In this document: positions 19,798-31,106 of the stretch, piece by piece
How the letters are laid out: every line of letters starts with the position of its first letter
How positions within the stretch are numbered: position 1 is the first letter of the stretch
Assembly: GCA_010093685.1 (NCBI GenBank)
Contig: MU006234.1
Span: 1,022,467 to 1,086,466 of the forward strand
Direction: 5' to 3'
Source: Ophiobolus disseminans
Lineage: Eukaryota; Ascomycota; Dothideomycetes; Pleosporales; Phaeosphaeriaceae
Length of the DNA stretch: 64,000 bases
Program-made: the position numbers and the translations under genes
Notes under the pieces: generated by a model
Told to the model about the DNA's origin: nothing
What the model saw: only the letters and a program-made list of their open reading frames with translations
Databases searched by the model: none

Positions 19798-20458
19798 AGC
19801 CTATATACGTGAGTATCTTGAAAACATCAGCGGGTTCAGTATATGAACGTTGAGTAGTCCTTACAACAAAGCAGACTCTAACCAAGAGAGGTTCTACCAG
19901 AGGATGATGCCAACAATATCCGAACGCACAATGACAGGTGGGGTCAATTTCGTATGTCACGTATGCACGAGCCGGCTGTGAATGACCGTATGAAAGTCAT
20001 GTTGTAGCTTTGGACACTCTATCGAGTTTGTGGAGTTGCTAGACAGGAGGATGACAGTTGGACGTGGTGGAAATGGGAAAACTGGTCTGGAATTGTGCCT
20101 GGCCAGACCCTGATCTAAGCAGGGATGATGCGATAAGATAAGCAATCCCGTGACCGTGAGGCTCAAGACCTCGGCACTTGCAAATGTTTGTTTTGACGGC
20201 CATCGTCGCAAAAGCTTGCCAGCAATGTTGATTGACTTTGTTCTTTCTGTGTTTGTTATATTTTCGAAGATTCTCGGTCGTATCGAATATGCGATACTGG
20301 GCTGTTACTCTCGCGCAGCACGGTCTTGGGCTACGATGCAGCCAACAAGCCAGAGACGTCTCATTTGCTGGCGAGCTGGATACTCTTTCTGAGTCTTCCC
20401 TCTTAATCGAATAAGACCCGGATATGAGATGGGCGTCCATTAACAACATGGAAGATTA

Positions 20459-20842
20459 TCAGTAGGGAGCAGTTGAGTAAACAGGGCCCGGATAAACGAG
20501 GAAACAATCGCCATGCGACATCTGCAAAACTTTCAACAGTGAGAACACATATTGGTAAGCATAGCAACCGACGGTGCAAAGAATCATAAGAGGGATGCGG
20601 ACTGTGGAGTGCACGACATGCATCGGTCCGATCGCACTGAACCCACGTCGGTTACCATACTTAATAGAGGGCTGGCGATAGCTATCTCCAGGAACATCAT
20701 CGGTCAGATCACGCCCGCCCGGCATATGCCAGGGTCCTTTTGGCCTCGGAACATCATTGTCCGCAGATGCCGACAAAGATTCAATATAATCTCGCCCCGA
20801 TTTGCCCTTTTTACTGGGGTGATCGCCTGGAGGGACCTGCAT
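20459..20842 (-). CDS. Possible small membrane protein (uncertain)
   Basis: A 127-residue frame starting with a Met, with a hydrophilic N-terminal half (Lys/Asp/Pro/Ser-rich) and one hydrophobic segment at about 86-108 (RIPLMILCTVGCYAYQYVFSLL). It lies in the gap between the SET6-like gene and the lactonase gene and is antisense to nothing else recognisable. No family is recognised. It may equally be a chance ORF or one exon of a longer gene. Confidence 0.25.
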   Translation of the reverse strand: MQVPPGDHPSKKGKSGRDYIESLSASADNDVPRPKGPWHMPGGRDLTDDVPGDSYRQPSIKYGNRRGFSAIGPMHVVHSTVRIPLMILCTVGCYAYQYVFSLLKVLQMSHGDCFLVYPGPVYSTAPY

Positions 20843-20926
20843 ATTGAGGGGTAATTGACGTCGTGCAAGGTTCCAAAGACGTCGGGCCGGATCAATTCCT
20901 CGTCATCGACAGCATAAAGAAAGAGC

Positions 20927-22084
20927 ATGGACGCGCAAGTACCTGTCATTTGGAAGACCATCATTGTTACTGCGGTTTCGTCAATCATGTCGTCGATAAT
21001 ACCAGTCGATCTCACCGCGTTCGCGACGAACCCATCCTATGTGAATAACCTCGTCGCGACCAACTCTACTGGCCCTGCTGTAGTCAGTTTTCTAGCATAC
21101 AACCCAGATTTTGCCAATGTGTTGGGTGCCAATGCGACAGCGCGGCTTGTTCACGATGCGCCTTGGCAAGCCTTCCATGAGGCCGGCATCTACAGCAAGC
21201 AAACCAACAAGCTCTACGTAACTAGCAACTGGGCCGGATCCCTTGACAATCCCATCAACGTGACCATCATCGACCTCGATCCCGCCGCAAACTACTCCTA
21301 CACATCGACCCGCTACTCCACCCTCGCTGAAGGCAATGGTGGAACGTCCTGGTTCCCACCCGGTTCTTCCAACTCCTCCCACCCGCACCATCTATACGCC
21401 GATGAGGGCGACTTCGTGAACCCGTCAGCCCTCGTATCCGTCGACCCTGTTACGGGCGAATCAAAACGCATCCTCACCCACTTTTTGGGCCGCAACTTCT
21501 CCTCCATCAACGACGTGCGCCAGCATCCCGAAACCGGCGACATCTGGTTCACAGACGCCGACTACGGCTACTACCAATACTTCCGCCCAGCGCCCAAGAT
21601 CCCCAAGCAGGTGTATCGCTTCGTTCCTTCAACCGGCGAGATCGTGGTAGTCGCGGACGGCTTCACGCAAAGCAACGGCATCGAATTCTCTCCGGATCTC
21701 AAGACACTATACGTATCCGACACAGGCGCAGCAGGCGGCCCCTTCCTAGGCACAAACTACACCCGGCCCACAACTATCTACGCTTTCGACATCGTCAAGC
21801 AGAAGCGCCTGGCTAATCGGCGCGTGTTCGCGTTCACGGACAACGGGTTCCCGGATGGTATTCACACTGATACGGATGGCAATGTGTGGGTGGGCCAGGG
21901 CGACGGGATTCATGTGTGGAATGAGGACGGTATCTTATTGGGCAAGGTGTGGAGTGGGCTTGAGACGAATAATTTTGCGTTTTTGCCGGGGAAGATATTG
22001 ATGTTTGGTATGGAGCAGTTGCACGTTGTTGAGAATGTCAAGGCGGTGGGTAGGGAGATTTGCAAGGACTTTAGTGTATGTTAA
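20927..22084 (+). CDS. Secreted SMP-30/gluconolactonase/LRE-like lactonohydrolase
   Basis: Single exon, 385 residues. The N-terminus (MDAQVPVIWKTIIVTAVSSI) is hydrophobic, like a signal peptide, and several sequons (NSTG, NATA, NVT, NYS, NSS, NFSS) suggest secretion. The six-bladed propeller is marked by VSVDPVTGESKRI, the metal-site segments INDVRQHPETGDIWFTDADYG and SNGIEFSPDLKTLYVSDTG, and DGIHTDTDGNVWVG. These supply the Asn/Asp divalent-metal ligands of the SGL family. The family opens sugar or aromatic lactones; the substrate cannot be told from sequence. The C-terminus ends normally after the last blade. Confidence 0.9.
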   Translation: MDAQVPVIWKTIIVTAVSSIMSSIIPVDLTAFATNPSYVNNLVATNSTGPAVVSFLAYNPDFANVLGANATARLVHDAPWQAFHEAGIYSKQTNKLYVTSNWAGSLDNPINVTIIDLDPAANYSYTSTRYSTLAEGNGGTSWFPPGSSNSSHPHHLYADEGDFVNPSALVSVDPVTGESKRILTHFLGRNFSSINDVRQHPETGDIWFTDADYGYYQYFRPAPKIPKQVYRFVPSTGEIVVVADGFTQSNGIEFSPDLKTLYVSDTGAAGGPFLGTNYTRPTTIYAFDIVKQKRLANRRVFAFTDNGFPDGIHTDTDGNVWVGQGDGIHVWNEDGILLGKVWSGLETNNFAFLPGKILMFGMEQLHVVENVKAVGREICKDFSVC

Positions 22085-22259
22085 GTGTAGGCAGACATGT
22101 ATCGGTGCAAGTAGTGGTGCAGGGCCTTTGGGCCGTCGTGGTGGCGCTCAAGGGATGACTAGAGTGTTCCGATGTGAACAGAGTAATGTACCAAGTAGTC
22201 CCATTGGTCTAACATGTGCTGATAAAATTAGTTCCTGAATTCGCAATCACCAACTAATC

Positions 22260-23718
22260 CGCATCCATAATGTCGTCTCGTCCGAGATGATATGTCTTGA
22301 CCATACTTCCCCTGCAAAACAAGCTCGTACAATGCGGCGTTCCTTCATGTCATTACACCAACTGAACAGCCGCCTTGGACACACCACCGATTTGACCCGG
22401 TCAGTTGGGGCGGAGCTGCCCTCGTAATTCCCTCCAAGGTGCGCAGCGATTTGCTTCCCCACAACTGTCGCGATATCCACGTCCGGCCTTTCGCGTGTTG
22501 CTCTTCACTTCCTCCACATGGCGCCGCTGCTTGAGGAAGCATGCAAGGAACTTCGTACAGCTGATCAATGTCTCATGTGGTCCAGGGTCTGGTCGCTGCC
22601 ACTCTTTTGCCAAATTGCAATAGCCGACAGCTCCGTAGTATCTGCCCCAAAGAGGGTCAACATACGCAGCATGACGAGCAAAACAAGAACTCTTCTCTTT
22701 GTTTAGTCTAGACGGATTCCACTTGTATTTCTCGTTGGAAACAATCCTGGTGGTACCGCCGTTCAGTTCGAATTCGGCCTCGCGTAAACGCAGTCTGCCG
22801 TCAGACCAGATCCGCGGACAAGGGCCATCCTTCAGAGTAGGGTTGGCGTCGAGTAGATCGGCGAGAAATATGACCAATGCACGACGGAGACGGTAGAGGG
22901 TAGATACTGCCTTTGCACTCGAGGTGGAATTGATACCGCACCGTACATAGTGAACAGCTATCGTGTTCTCGTGATGTAGGGAAAACGTGCGGAAAACCAA
23001 GTCAGTAATCTCAACGCGCAGATCCTCGAGGCTCAGCTCTTCTTCAAGCTCGAAGTCGAGTATGATAGACGCATATTTTCGGATTGATGCCATAGCCAAA
23101 GTTGAAGTCCCGAGGTCGGCCGCTTGCGATCCATTCTTCCAGATCCTGGAATTCCCCAAAACTTGTCCTCTTCTCCTGCGTCGTCATCTGAACCTTGAGC
23201 TTCCACTCTTCTTTACCATCATGATTCCACGAATCCCGGATCTGCTTGAAGAAGAGCTTCCGGAATTTGCTATTGACATGCAGAGTAGCTGGAAGGGCGT
23301 GAGATGCGGTACATCTTGTGAGGACTTATGTGATCTCCTTGATTGTCGTGGGAAGTAGCTCGAAACGTCTCAGCTATATTGGCGTACGGTGCCATATGCC
23401 CTCGAGACTCGGTGTGTTTGGGTCCCAGTCCCAGAAATCTTGCCGGACGGCAGGACAGATCTGGCTCTCTTCTAACAGCCAGTATTCGAAGCTTGCCATC
23501 CAGCTAGTTTCAAGATGCGCAGGAGCCTGGAGTCGAAATGAGACATGGCTTCCATCAGTTTGCATTATGATGGAATGCAGCGTTCGCTGAGATATCAGAA
23601 CTTGCTTTAGTTGGGGAGCAGCAGCTGGCGTCAAAGCAGGCGTACAGTTTGCATCTCCAGGCAGAATTTCTCTCGCGTTGAGCAGATTATTCACAGGAGT
23701 TTGCATCAATAGATTCAT
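22260..23718 (-). pseudogene. Degenerate F-box/2EXR-like gene with two in-frame stops and a frameshift
   Basis: One minus-strand frame from 23718 carries a Pro/Ala/Gln-rich N-terminus, then FELLPTTIKEIT and ALPATLHVNSKFRKLFF, resembling the LP-x-E-I and VN-x-x-R elements of 2EXR/F-box-like proteins. It is broken by TAG at 23374-23376 and TAA at 23326-23328. Between about 23060 and 23100 the coding frame changes, and the C-terminal part (IILDFELEEELSLEDLRVEITDLVF to about 22401) is in another frame. That frame is confirmed by its match to the neighbouring copy at 23816-24439. Both stops are one C-to-T change from CAG/CAA. Function unknown. Confidence 0.65.
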
Positions 23719-23815
23719 TTGGAAAATTGGGTTAGTCTATTTTAGCGCGTGGACCATCACTTCATCGTACACCTGTCAATTCATGAATTTTGTACCCGCA
23801 CACCACATCGGCCCC

Positions 23816-24439
23816 TCAGGATGGAATGCCTTGCTTCTTCTTACGGAAGTCAGGGTCTGGTCGCGTCCGCACGATCCGGGCGAGGAACTTGGTGCGGCCG
23901 CGTAGTGTCTTGTCCTTATCGTCGGCATCTTGTGGAACACCTTTTTTGAGGCGGGAGAACCCGCTCAAGCAGCGCTTGACATCCTGATCTTTGATAATGG
24001 TAGGTCCAAACTTGGACTTATCAATGGTCACGATCAAGGTGGAGTTGTCGTCTAATGTACACTCAGCCTCGCGTATTTGGCCCAGGCTGTCAGCCCAGAT
24101 ATGTGGACACTGACGAGTGTGCCGATCAGGGAAACGGTTCATCAAGTCTTTCAAGCTAAGCAGAAGCACTTTCCGGAGGCTAAAAAGAGTGGGAGGCTCG
24201 CTGTCAGATGGGACCTTCACTCCGTCCTTGAAAGGTTGTACACAGACCTTGGTCATGATCCACAAGGAAAGGGAGGACCAAATAAGACCTGTTACCTTGA
24301 AGCGAAGGCTGTCCAAAATGTCGCGTTCAGCCAGTTGGACATTGAGTGTCAAAGTAAGTGACTTGCTGTAAGTGTCAGCCTGGCACCTCAGTTCACATGG
24401 TACACTGTGGACTGCATCTCTCACGTGACTCTTTGTTAG
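23816..24439 (-). pseudogene. Second copy of the C-terminal module of the neighbouring F-box-like gene
   Basis: An open frame whose body (LNVQLAERDILDSLRFKVTGLIW, LRKVLLLSLKDLMNRF, CPHIWADSLGQIREAE, TKFLARIVRTRPDPD) aligns with the 22401-23100 module (FELEEELSLEDLRVEITDLVF, LRRALVIFLADLLDAN, CPRIWSDGRLRLREAE, TKFLACFLKQRRHVEE). The N-terminal F-box-like half is missing: upstream the frame runs into the end of a different family member and the hAT element. It is either a truncated tandem duplicate or a diverged gene with an unrecognised first exon. No known domain is recognised in the shared module. Confidence 0.55.
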
Positions 24440-25159
24440 TTGATTACCATACTTGTCAACAAGCAAGCCGAGCCAAGCCGCCGCAGACGGCTTGGCTTGG
24501 CTTGAGTGAAAGGACAATCTGGGTAACTTGGCTTGCAAGTGCTTGTGTTTTTTGACCTTTGGCTTGGCTTGGCTTGGACGGCTTGGTTGTTTGATGTACA
24601 CTAGATTGCCTCCTCATACTAATTTATATGTTGTCTTGAATGGTGATTGCGGCTTTGGGCTGGGTTTCTCGCAGTTGTGACTTGAACGTAGCCTCATTTT
24701 CAGCCTCTGGGGAGCTATTTTGGGGGCTGTTCTGGCTCTGGGACGCGTTAACAACAATAGGCTGCAATTCACTGCCTCGCGCGGTAGTGTTGCAACGTTT
24801 GGCAGGCCTGGATAGAGGATTACGAGCGCGTTTGGTACTGAGTGGCGGCATGGCAATGATCCAGATGAGGCAAAACACCAAAACAACAGCCGTGGTTGGG
24901 TGGATAGAGCTAAAATAGAGCCTAAAAAGATGGGACAATGGGCAAATGCGCGCGGAAATGAGGTGCCGGGGGCTAACTTACTGGTATTTTTGGGGCTGAC
25001 TAAGCTAATTGCAACACCAGAAACCTATCGTGAGATCGATCCCCCACGAAAACCCCAGCCTCATGGCCAAAAACACCTGTAGCCTAGGTACCAAGCCGTC
25101 CAAGCCTTGTCAAGTAAGCTTCGTTTTTAAACTTGCTTGTTGACAAGTATGTTGATTAC
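24440..25159. mobile_element. Non-autonomous hAT-type DNA transposon, 704 bp, with 8-bp target-site duplication
   Basis: The element spans 24448-25151. Its ends are perfect 20-bp inverted repeats: CATACTTGTCAACAAGCAAG at 24448-24467 and its complement at 25132-25151. It is flanked by the direct repeat TTGATTAC (24440-24447 and 25152-25159). An 8-bp duplication with CA-starting inverted repeats is the hallmark of the hAT superfamily. Subterminal GGCTTGG/CCAAGCC motifs cluster at both ends (24468-24600 and 25090-25115), like transposase-binding sites. The paralogous sequence at about 47170-47310 shows the unoccupied site. Internally only a short frame (24624-24851, minus) remains, so it cannot move itself. 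Confidence 0.92.
24624..24851 (-). CDS. Short ORF inside the hAT element, possible transposase N-terminal remnant
   Basis: 75 residues beginning MPPLSTKRARNPLSRPAKR, basic and Ser/Gln/Asn-rich. Its position inside a hAT element and its basic disordered character suggest the N-terminus of a transposase left by internal deletion. No DNA-binding or catalytic residues are present, so this is inference only. Confidence 0.35.
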   Translation of the reverse strand: MPPLSTKRARNPLSRPAKRCNTTARGSELQPIVVNASQSQNSPQNSSPEAENEATFKSQLRETQPKAAITIQDNI

Positions 25160-26237
25160 TCATCTTGGTTGTGTATACAATCGCTCTCCGTAGCTCTTTC
25201 AATACAACAACCTTCTGCCCCTCTCTCTGTCCTCTGCCCCACATCCGACAGTAAGCATCCAGTCGTTGATCTCCATATTGGAAGTTATCGTTGAATCGAT
25301 CAATCCAGCGTTCCAAGATTCCGTAGTCGTGTCCAAACTTACCAGAGCGAAGTGCCATATGAGCGACAACACCACTTTTTTGAGGAAAATGAAGGAACTC
25401 ACGACGGAAGCGGTGATTAGCTTGCTTGGATGCTGAATAATCGCCAGAGACAATGCGCCGATCTAAATCATAGATAATGTTTTCTTGTAGAGACAAATGC
25501 TGAACCAAAGCTCGTGCAATGGTTGAATGCATCATCAGGTCGCCTAGAGTGGGTGCAGGATCCTGTGAGACTGCCCGCTCAAGTTTCCCAGTGGCACTGC
25601 TCAGTTGGTACTTGAGGACCGGATACGAAAACGGGTGAGATTTCCTAACATTATCCGTTGCCAGCCTAATGTTGAGACGGTCAGGGATGCGAGGATCAAT
25701 ATCGATGCTCCGCATTGTACGCGAAGACCTCATGGTAGGCTTTAGGTTCGGCGCCAGTAATGGTGAACAAAGAACGGAGAGTATCCTGTTCATAGTTGCA
25801 ATCTCCGCGGGAGTCAAATCATGGTAGAGCCAAGCACTGAGTGTCCCATGAAAAATAATACTCGGCGCCAAATGTAGTCGTGCCCAAAATTGTGTGGCGC
25901 GGAAAAGATGGTCGATATGGCTGTTATACGCCAGGGCCGAATCCACGCGGATGTTGGACACAAGACTTTGATTGGTGCCAATTCGATCCATGAATCGCCA
26001 GAAATACCACGTAATCCCTCCCGTTTCAAACGCGTTGCGAGTATAGAGGACGGGTCCCGCTTCGATATTGACTTGACGGCAGGTGGCAAGCAAATTGACT
26101 CCTGGAACGGGAGACCTGAAATTCAAAGGCTCATCAGACTCCAGAAGAATCTCGTAAATGGTGTTTCGAATCTCAGGTGGCCACTCAACGAACGGCGGAA
26201 AGCGACCGGCAGCAGAGCTGGTTGGGTAACGATGTTG
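25110..26237 (-). pseudogene. F-box-like (LP-x-EIRN-x-IYE / TCRQ type) gene cut by the hAT insertion
   Basis: The frame reads from about 26237 with VEWPPEIRNTIYEILLESDEP, then LLATCRQVNIEAGPVLYTRNAFE and on for about 300 residues. These elements mark the large fungal F-box-like family with E-I-R-N-x-I-Y and C-R-Q-x-x-x-E-A motifs. There is no Met in this frame before the motif and an in-frame TAG lies upstream (about 26253), so the start is lost or lies in an unseen exon. At the 3' end the hAT element interrupts codons for KMSNQ. The frame then runs 13 residues into the inverted repeat and stops at 25110. The natural continuation (LTKSHVRD) lies on the other side of the element at about 24410-24439. 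Function unknown. Confidence 0.65.
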
Positions 26238-26422
26238 TGTGAGGGTGTACTAAAGATGCTGGAAACTTTTGTAGTTCAGAGTTGAGTCCGAACGGAGGGA
26301 TGGGGAAGTGGTTGTTGTTGCTGTTGTGATAGAGAGGGGGAAGAGAGCTGGATGATCGATTTGTAGTAACGCGCGAAGACAAGATCATCACATTGTAGAT
26401 GAACTATACCTACTAATTGCAT

Positions 26423-27016
26423 TCAAAGTCGGAGGTGAATCATGTGCAGTTTCAGAATGACGTTATAAAATCCGTGGGCTGATACATTGTCGGGGACCCA
26501 TGAGCGACCTACTATCGCGTTGAGTTTTGCATCAAGTAGGGTCCCAATATCTCTTTGTCTCTTTGTTCGTTGACATTTATACTGTCCCGGGCGGGTAATG
26601 CAGAACATAGTTACGAGAGTGCCCGAAAGCCAAGTCAATCCCAATGGTTCCAGTGACAGAGTGAACACATTGAATAGCAAAACACTCTTTCATGTTTGCC
26701 GCGAGGAGAAGAGGGTATCAGCGTTGAGTTTCGTCACATGTTTCGGGCCGCTTGTGATCGAACCAATTCCAGAGCATAGTGCAATAAGAATATTGAATCC
26801 ACTAGGATTGCTGTTTGGATACAGCACGAATGTGGTCTCGATATCGACCGGTTGCCATGCGGTCAAAATGTCGACGCTAGGAATAGGTTTAGGAAAGCAC
26901 CACGTTGACAGCTCCGGAAAAGACGAACCAAACATCCGCGCCGGGAATAGACCATCAACAATGAGATTTCGTAACTCATACTTGAGAAGAGCGGGAAGCG
27001 AGAGCTTCTGATGCAC
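26423..27016 (-). pseudogene. Relic of a third F-box-like gene
   Basis: The minus frame from 27016 contains LPALLKYELRNLIVDGLF and PSVDILTAWQPVDIETTFVLYPNSNP, which parallel the L-P-x-E-L-R-N and (L)-L-x-x-C-R-Q-x-x-x-E elements of the adjacent 25110-26237 gene with many substitutions. It is interrupted by a stop at about 26690 and continues in frame-shifted pieces to about 26423. No intact gene can be read. Confidence 0.4.
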
Positions 27017-27202
27017 CCAGCAGCCTGCGTAGTGCGAGTTGAAGTATGGTATGGCTAATGTAGTTATTGTAAACCTCTTGGAGTTCGATCAGCATATAGA
27101 CTGGTGACACCAGCATGGAAAAAGGATGACCCGACTCAAAGCTCGGTACTATGATGTCGGGGAACTGCTGGCTCACGAATTTGAGCTTCGTTGGACAGGA
27201 CA

Positions 27203-29117
27203 TCATCCGTATACAACCGGCAAGTACTGTGGGCATATTGTGAATGCCATTTCCTCAGTGGAGTCCATCTTCCGCTTGCGCCTGAGGGCGTGGGCCAAAA
27301 CCTTGGCGTGATTGATCCCATATTGGCGTCCAACTCGTTCAAGGCATTGGAGCACAAAGTCCTGACTCGAAGGAGTGGCGGTCGACATTGAGCCGGCCAC
27401 GTATAATGACCATAGCGTGGTGTAACCGCCCGTGATGCGTATGATGGGGAGGCGCTCTTCGGCCGCGTCATTGGAGACGTGGTTACCATAGCATTTGTTG
27501 CTGAAGCTCTGGGACAAGCCCGTTTGTCCCTGATCAAGAGAATCAAAAGGAAGGGCATCAGAGTTTTCCGTGGAACTGCTCAACGCCGGTGTGGGGAGCG
27601 TATCAGACAAGGGCGGGTTGACCATCTCGACGTCTGGGCCTGGATCTAGCTCTCCTGCGCTAGTGCCATACCAGAGATGAACCGATCGTCGACTTTCGTC
27701 TCCTGAGGCTTCAACGTTGGGTATGTCGTGGAAGAACTGGGGCATGCTAGCAATGATGTCGGACTGCATTTGGAGGAGCAACCGCGCACTTCTTTCAAGG
27801 AGATCGACGTATTCCTGACCAACAAGAATGGGCGGCGATGTCGCAAATCCATGCAGGATACAGTTTCGAATGATGTCGTGGAAATATATGCGGTTGTATC
27901 GCGCCCACTCCCAAGTCTGTGCGACGGCATGCGAAGGATATACGTGATAATAGTCGCCGTACACACCAGGCTCGACACCAGAACAAGATACGATATCGTA
28001 CTGCCAGGCTGTGTTCGTGTCACTGAGGATGGAGACTGCCATAGCGTCAAGCTCTAGTACCTCATCAATGGTTCCCTGCAAGTCAACGACTGGTTGGTCA
28101 AGGATTCGGGCGCGCAGATCGTTAGTTTTGATGTGCAAAAAAAAGAATGCGTGTCTAAGATCCTCAAGGTCAAGATACTGTACGACTTGTCTGTTCAGCT
28201 CTTGAATGTAGGCAGGCATCGGTATATTGCTGCCCATGCAATTTGTCGCAAGGAGTCCGATGGTGTGCAGATACATCCTTCGCCCAGCGCACGTCGAAAA
28301 TTGATCAAGTCCGCGTAGTCTCACAAGTAGCGCGGCTCCTTCCACATGGCTACTCCAGCCTGAGAGAGAACTGTCGTTGAAGGTGGCTTCGAACATGCTC
28401 AATATGTTAACTGCTAAGAGAGTTGTGTCGTTGCGTACTTCGTCGGGCGACGATATAGCGGTATTGGCCATTGCGATAGCGTCAACGTAACACCGTGTCG
28501 CATGGCCCTTGAGATACGGATCCTTGTACTGATTTGAGAGCCCAGCTATGCCCAACGCCGTCATCGTAGTCGCTACCAGCGGATGGATACCGTGTGTCGA
28601 CACATGCTGATGATACGCAGGCGACGTAACGAGTGGCTGGTCCAGGCCAGATGTGTAGTTGGCCATGAAGAAGTTGATTCCCTGCTCTTTGAGTGGTGCG
28701 ACCAAGTTTTTCCTCGGAAGGCCGTGAGTTTTGAATGTTGCGTGTCCTCTCTCTTGGGCATCCCGTGCGTCGCGTGCAGCAATGGCTTTCGCTTTTGATT
28801 TCCGTGCTTTTGCTCGAACATTGGCAGTCTCGTCGTGGAAGAATGCATCTACCGTGCGGTCATAACCAGGACAAGTGATTCCTCGGTCGCCGCATCTGAG
28901 GCAGCTTTCCTGTCGTTCATCACACTGGTCTAATGTTAGTATTGAATATGATCGTTACGGTGGTGCCTTCGAATGGTATCTGTTGCGCAGTGCTACCCCG
29001 AATAGGTAGAAAATGGTTGAGTAGGAGAGGACAGGTTGACAAACAACAAGCACTTACCAATATCTTGCGTTCACGGCACCTCCTGCATCCGGTTGAAGGC
29101 CGCCCTCGGTACACCAT
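27203..29117 (-). CDS. Zn2Cys6 fungal transcription factor
   Basis: Two exons: 29058..29117 (20 residues from MVYRGRP; a Met at 29147 is 10 codons further upstream) and 27203..28924, 593 residues. The intron (GTAAGT donor, CAG acceptor) splits the Zn cluster. Exon 1 gives GCRRCRERKIL, and exon 2 gives CDERQESCLRCGDRGITCPGY, completing the six Cys ligands. A basic Lys/Arg/Ala-rich stretch follows (about 45-75). The rest has the features of the fungal-specific TF region, with MFEATF, HVEGAALLVRLRG and LHTIGLLATNCM. It would bind DNA as a dimer at CGG-type sites; target genes are unknown. No metabolic cluster is evident beside it. Confidence 0.92.
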
Positions 29118-29147
29118 ATTGACGGCTATTGGTAAACGTCGTATCAC

Positions 29148-30929
29148 AAACCGACTACGATCCAGCGACCAGAGATCTGGATGCGACTATCGTTCGGAGC
29201 CTAAAAATGGCAATAAGTTTGAGCAGCGATGGAGCGTGGCCTCGATATTGCTCGTCTTGTCAAGACGTAAGACTTGAGTTTACATACTCTGGAGAGAGAT
29301 GAATGCGTTGATAAAGCCTCCATACCAAGCAACAGATGGATACAGCTCCACATCTGGGGGTCAATGAGTTTGTGGCTGTGAAATTGCATGGGTGCAGGGC
29401 CATTTCGCGAGTGGGGGCCGACAGTACGCGCCTTACTTATTCGAGAATGCAGCGCGATTGGTCAGCGAGTTCAGGGTTTTCCATCTAACATCACTGCAGG
29501 TGCATGCAACTCATCTACTTTTGCATTACTGACGACCTCCACAGGTTTTGGATATTCGTAAGTGGCTAGCCACTGTAAGGCTCGATGCCCGTGGCTTTCA
29601 TCTTCGATCAATGTAACACGAACCCAAAGATCCGTACAAGTCACCTTCGAACTGCAAAAGAAAACCCACTGGAGTCAGCGAGGCGTTCTTCGCAAACAAG
29701 GCAATTGCAGCCAGTCCGTGCATATCCACGGCGACGTTGTCCACGAACGCTCCCACGATATCAACCTGTTCTTGGTCACCGTGTTTAGCACAGACGTACC
29801 AGTTCCTTGTCTACCCTCGCTCGCCTCCACTTGAAAGCGCGAATGGCCCTAGAAACGTAGTATTCGAGTCGTCTGGATCATGAAAAGCTCACCAAAACTC
29901 CCTTTAGAGGGCTGATTCTCCAAGGATTGATGGAAATTTTGGTCTGTCAGGATCCGTTGTTCCAGCGACGACGTCAATGTAAGCTTACATCGCAGCTGAA
30001 GGTATCTTGGGATGACATACGTGAAAACCAACATTGTGGCATTCTGCTTCGTGCTAGTTGCGGCGGATGGATTTGGCACATCTTACTACATTGCATGTCG
30101 CATTCTTGAGGGCTCGTATCGGACCCGGACCTACGAAATTGTGACTCCGCAGAATCCTGCCCTGGGTCAGCCTTACCGTATAAACCCGGCAAGCATACGT
30201 CTAGGATTGCGGCACTAACTACCCGCTACCCTAATCCATGACGCGCGGGCAAGGCGTATCAGGATTAGCGAACGATGAGGGATGCACTGCCGGACTACCA
30301 CATGGCAAATCTTACGACGGAGCTAAGCGCGGCGCGGTCCTCAAAGAAGTAGCGAAGGAACGAAAGGAGCGAAAGGCTATGGGCGGCAGAACATCGTCTC
30401 GAATTCGCAGGCCGCAGGTATATCGTGGCACTCGCTTTGAGCTCGCGAATAACATTACCAGACTCAGCTTTGCAAAAGGTTTGCAACACCGTAGCGAAAG
30501 TATTAGCGGCATTCCATACATTGGTTCGACTCCATCGACCATGCAACACAAAACATGAAGAGGGCCAGCTCCTATCCCTAAGGCCGGTATCATGGAGGAG
30601 TCCTCGCTCTCCAAGACTCTTCTTCCGTCCATTCGATCACAGCCCGTCCTTCTGAATCCACCACCCGGGTCTACCCGAATATGTCCAGCGGCAGTGTCAT
30701 ATGTTCATCTTGGGTCACATCCGCAGCTGCTTTCTTTCAGTGCGATGTATGAGTATGTCTGAAGATGGGTGGGCGTTGGCAAGCATGTCAGGATGGATGG
30801 AAGAGCGTCAAGAACGGGTCGTCGCCGTTACTCCGCATGCTGGACGAGGTTACGTGTATACGTGATGGGAGGAGGTGGATGTGAAAATGAACTACATTGT
30901 TGAGTTCCTGACCACCATTGAGGTAAGCC
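29148..30929. other. Intergenic region without a supported gene
   Basis: About 1.8 kb upstream of the Zn2Cys6 gene. Several frames of 60-110 codons occur on both strands (for example 29562-29834 and 30238-30558), but none has a recognisable motif and their codon use looks unselected. It may include 5' UTR and old gene relics. Confidence 0.45.
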
Positions 30930-31106
30930 GTGCCAGGCACATCTTGGAGAACTCCATACCCCCCAACCCCACTCCGTAAACACTTTTATTGTCCCTTCAC
31001 TCACCATGTTCTCTCACGCGGGATTCCGTCGCTACTCTTCGCCATGTCCATCTTCTCTCACACGAGACGTTGTCGCTACCTCGCCTTCGCCATATCCACC
31101 CCCCTT

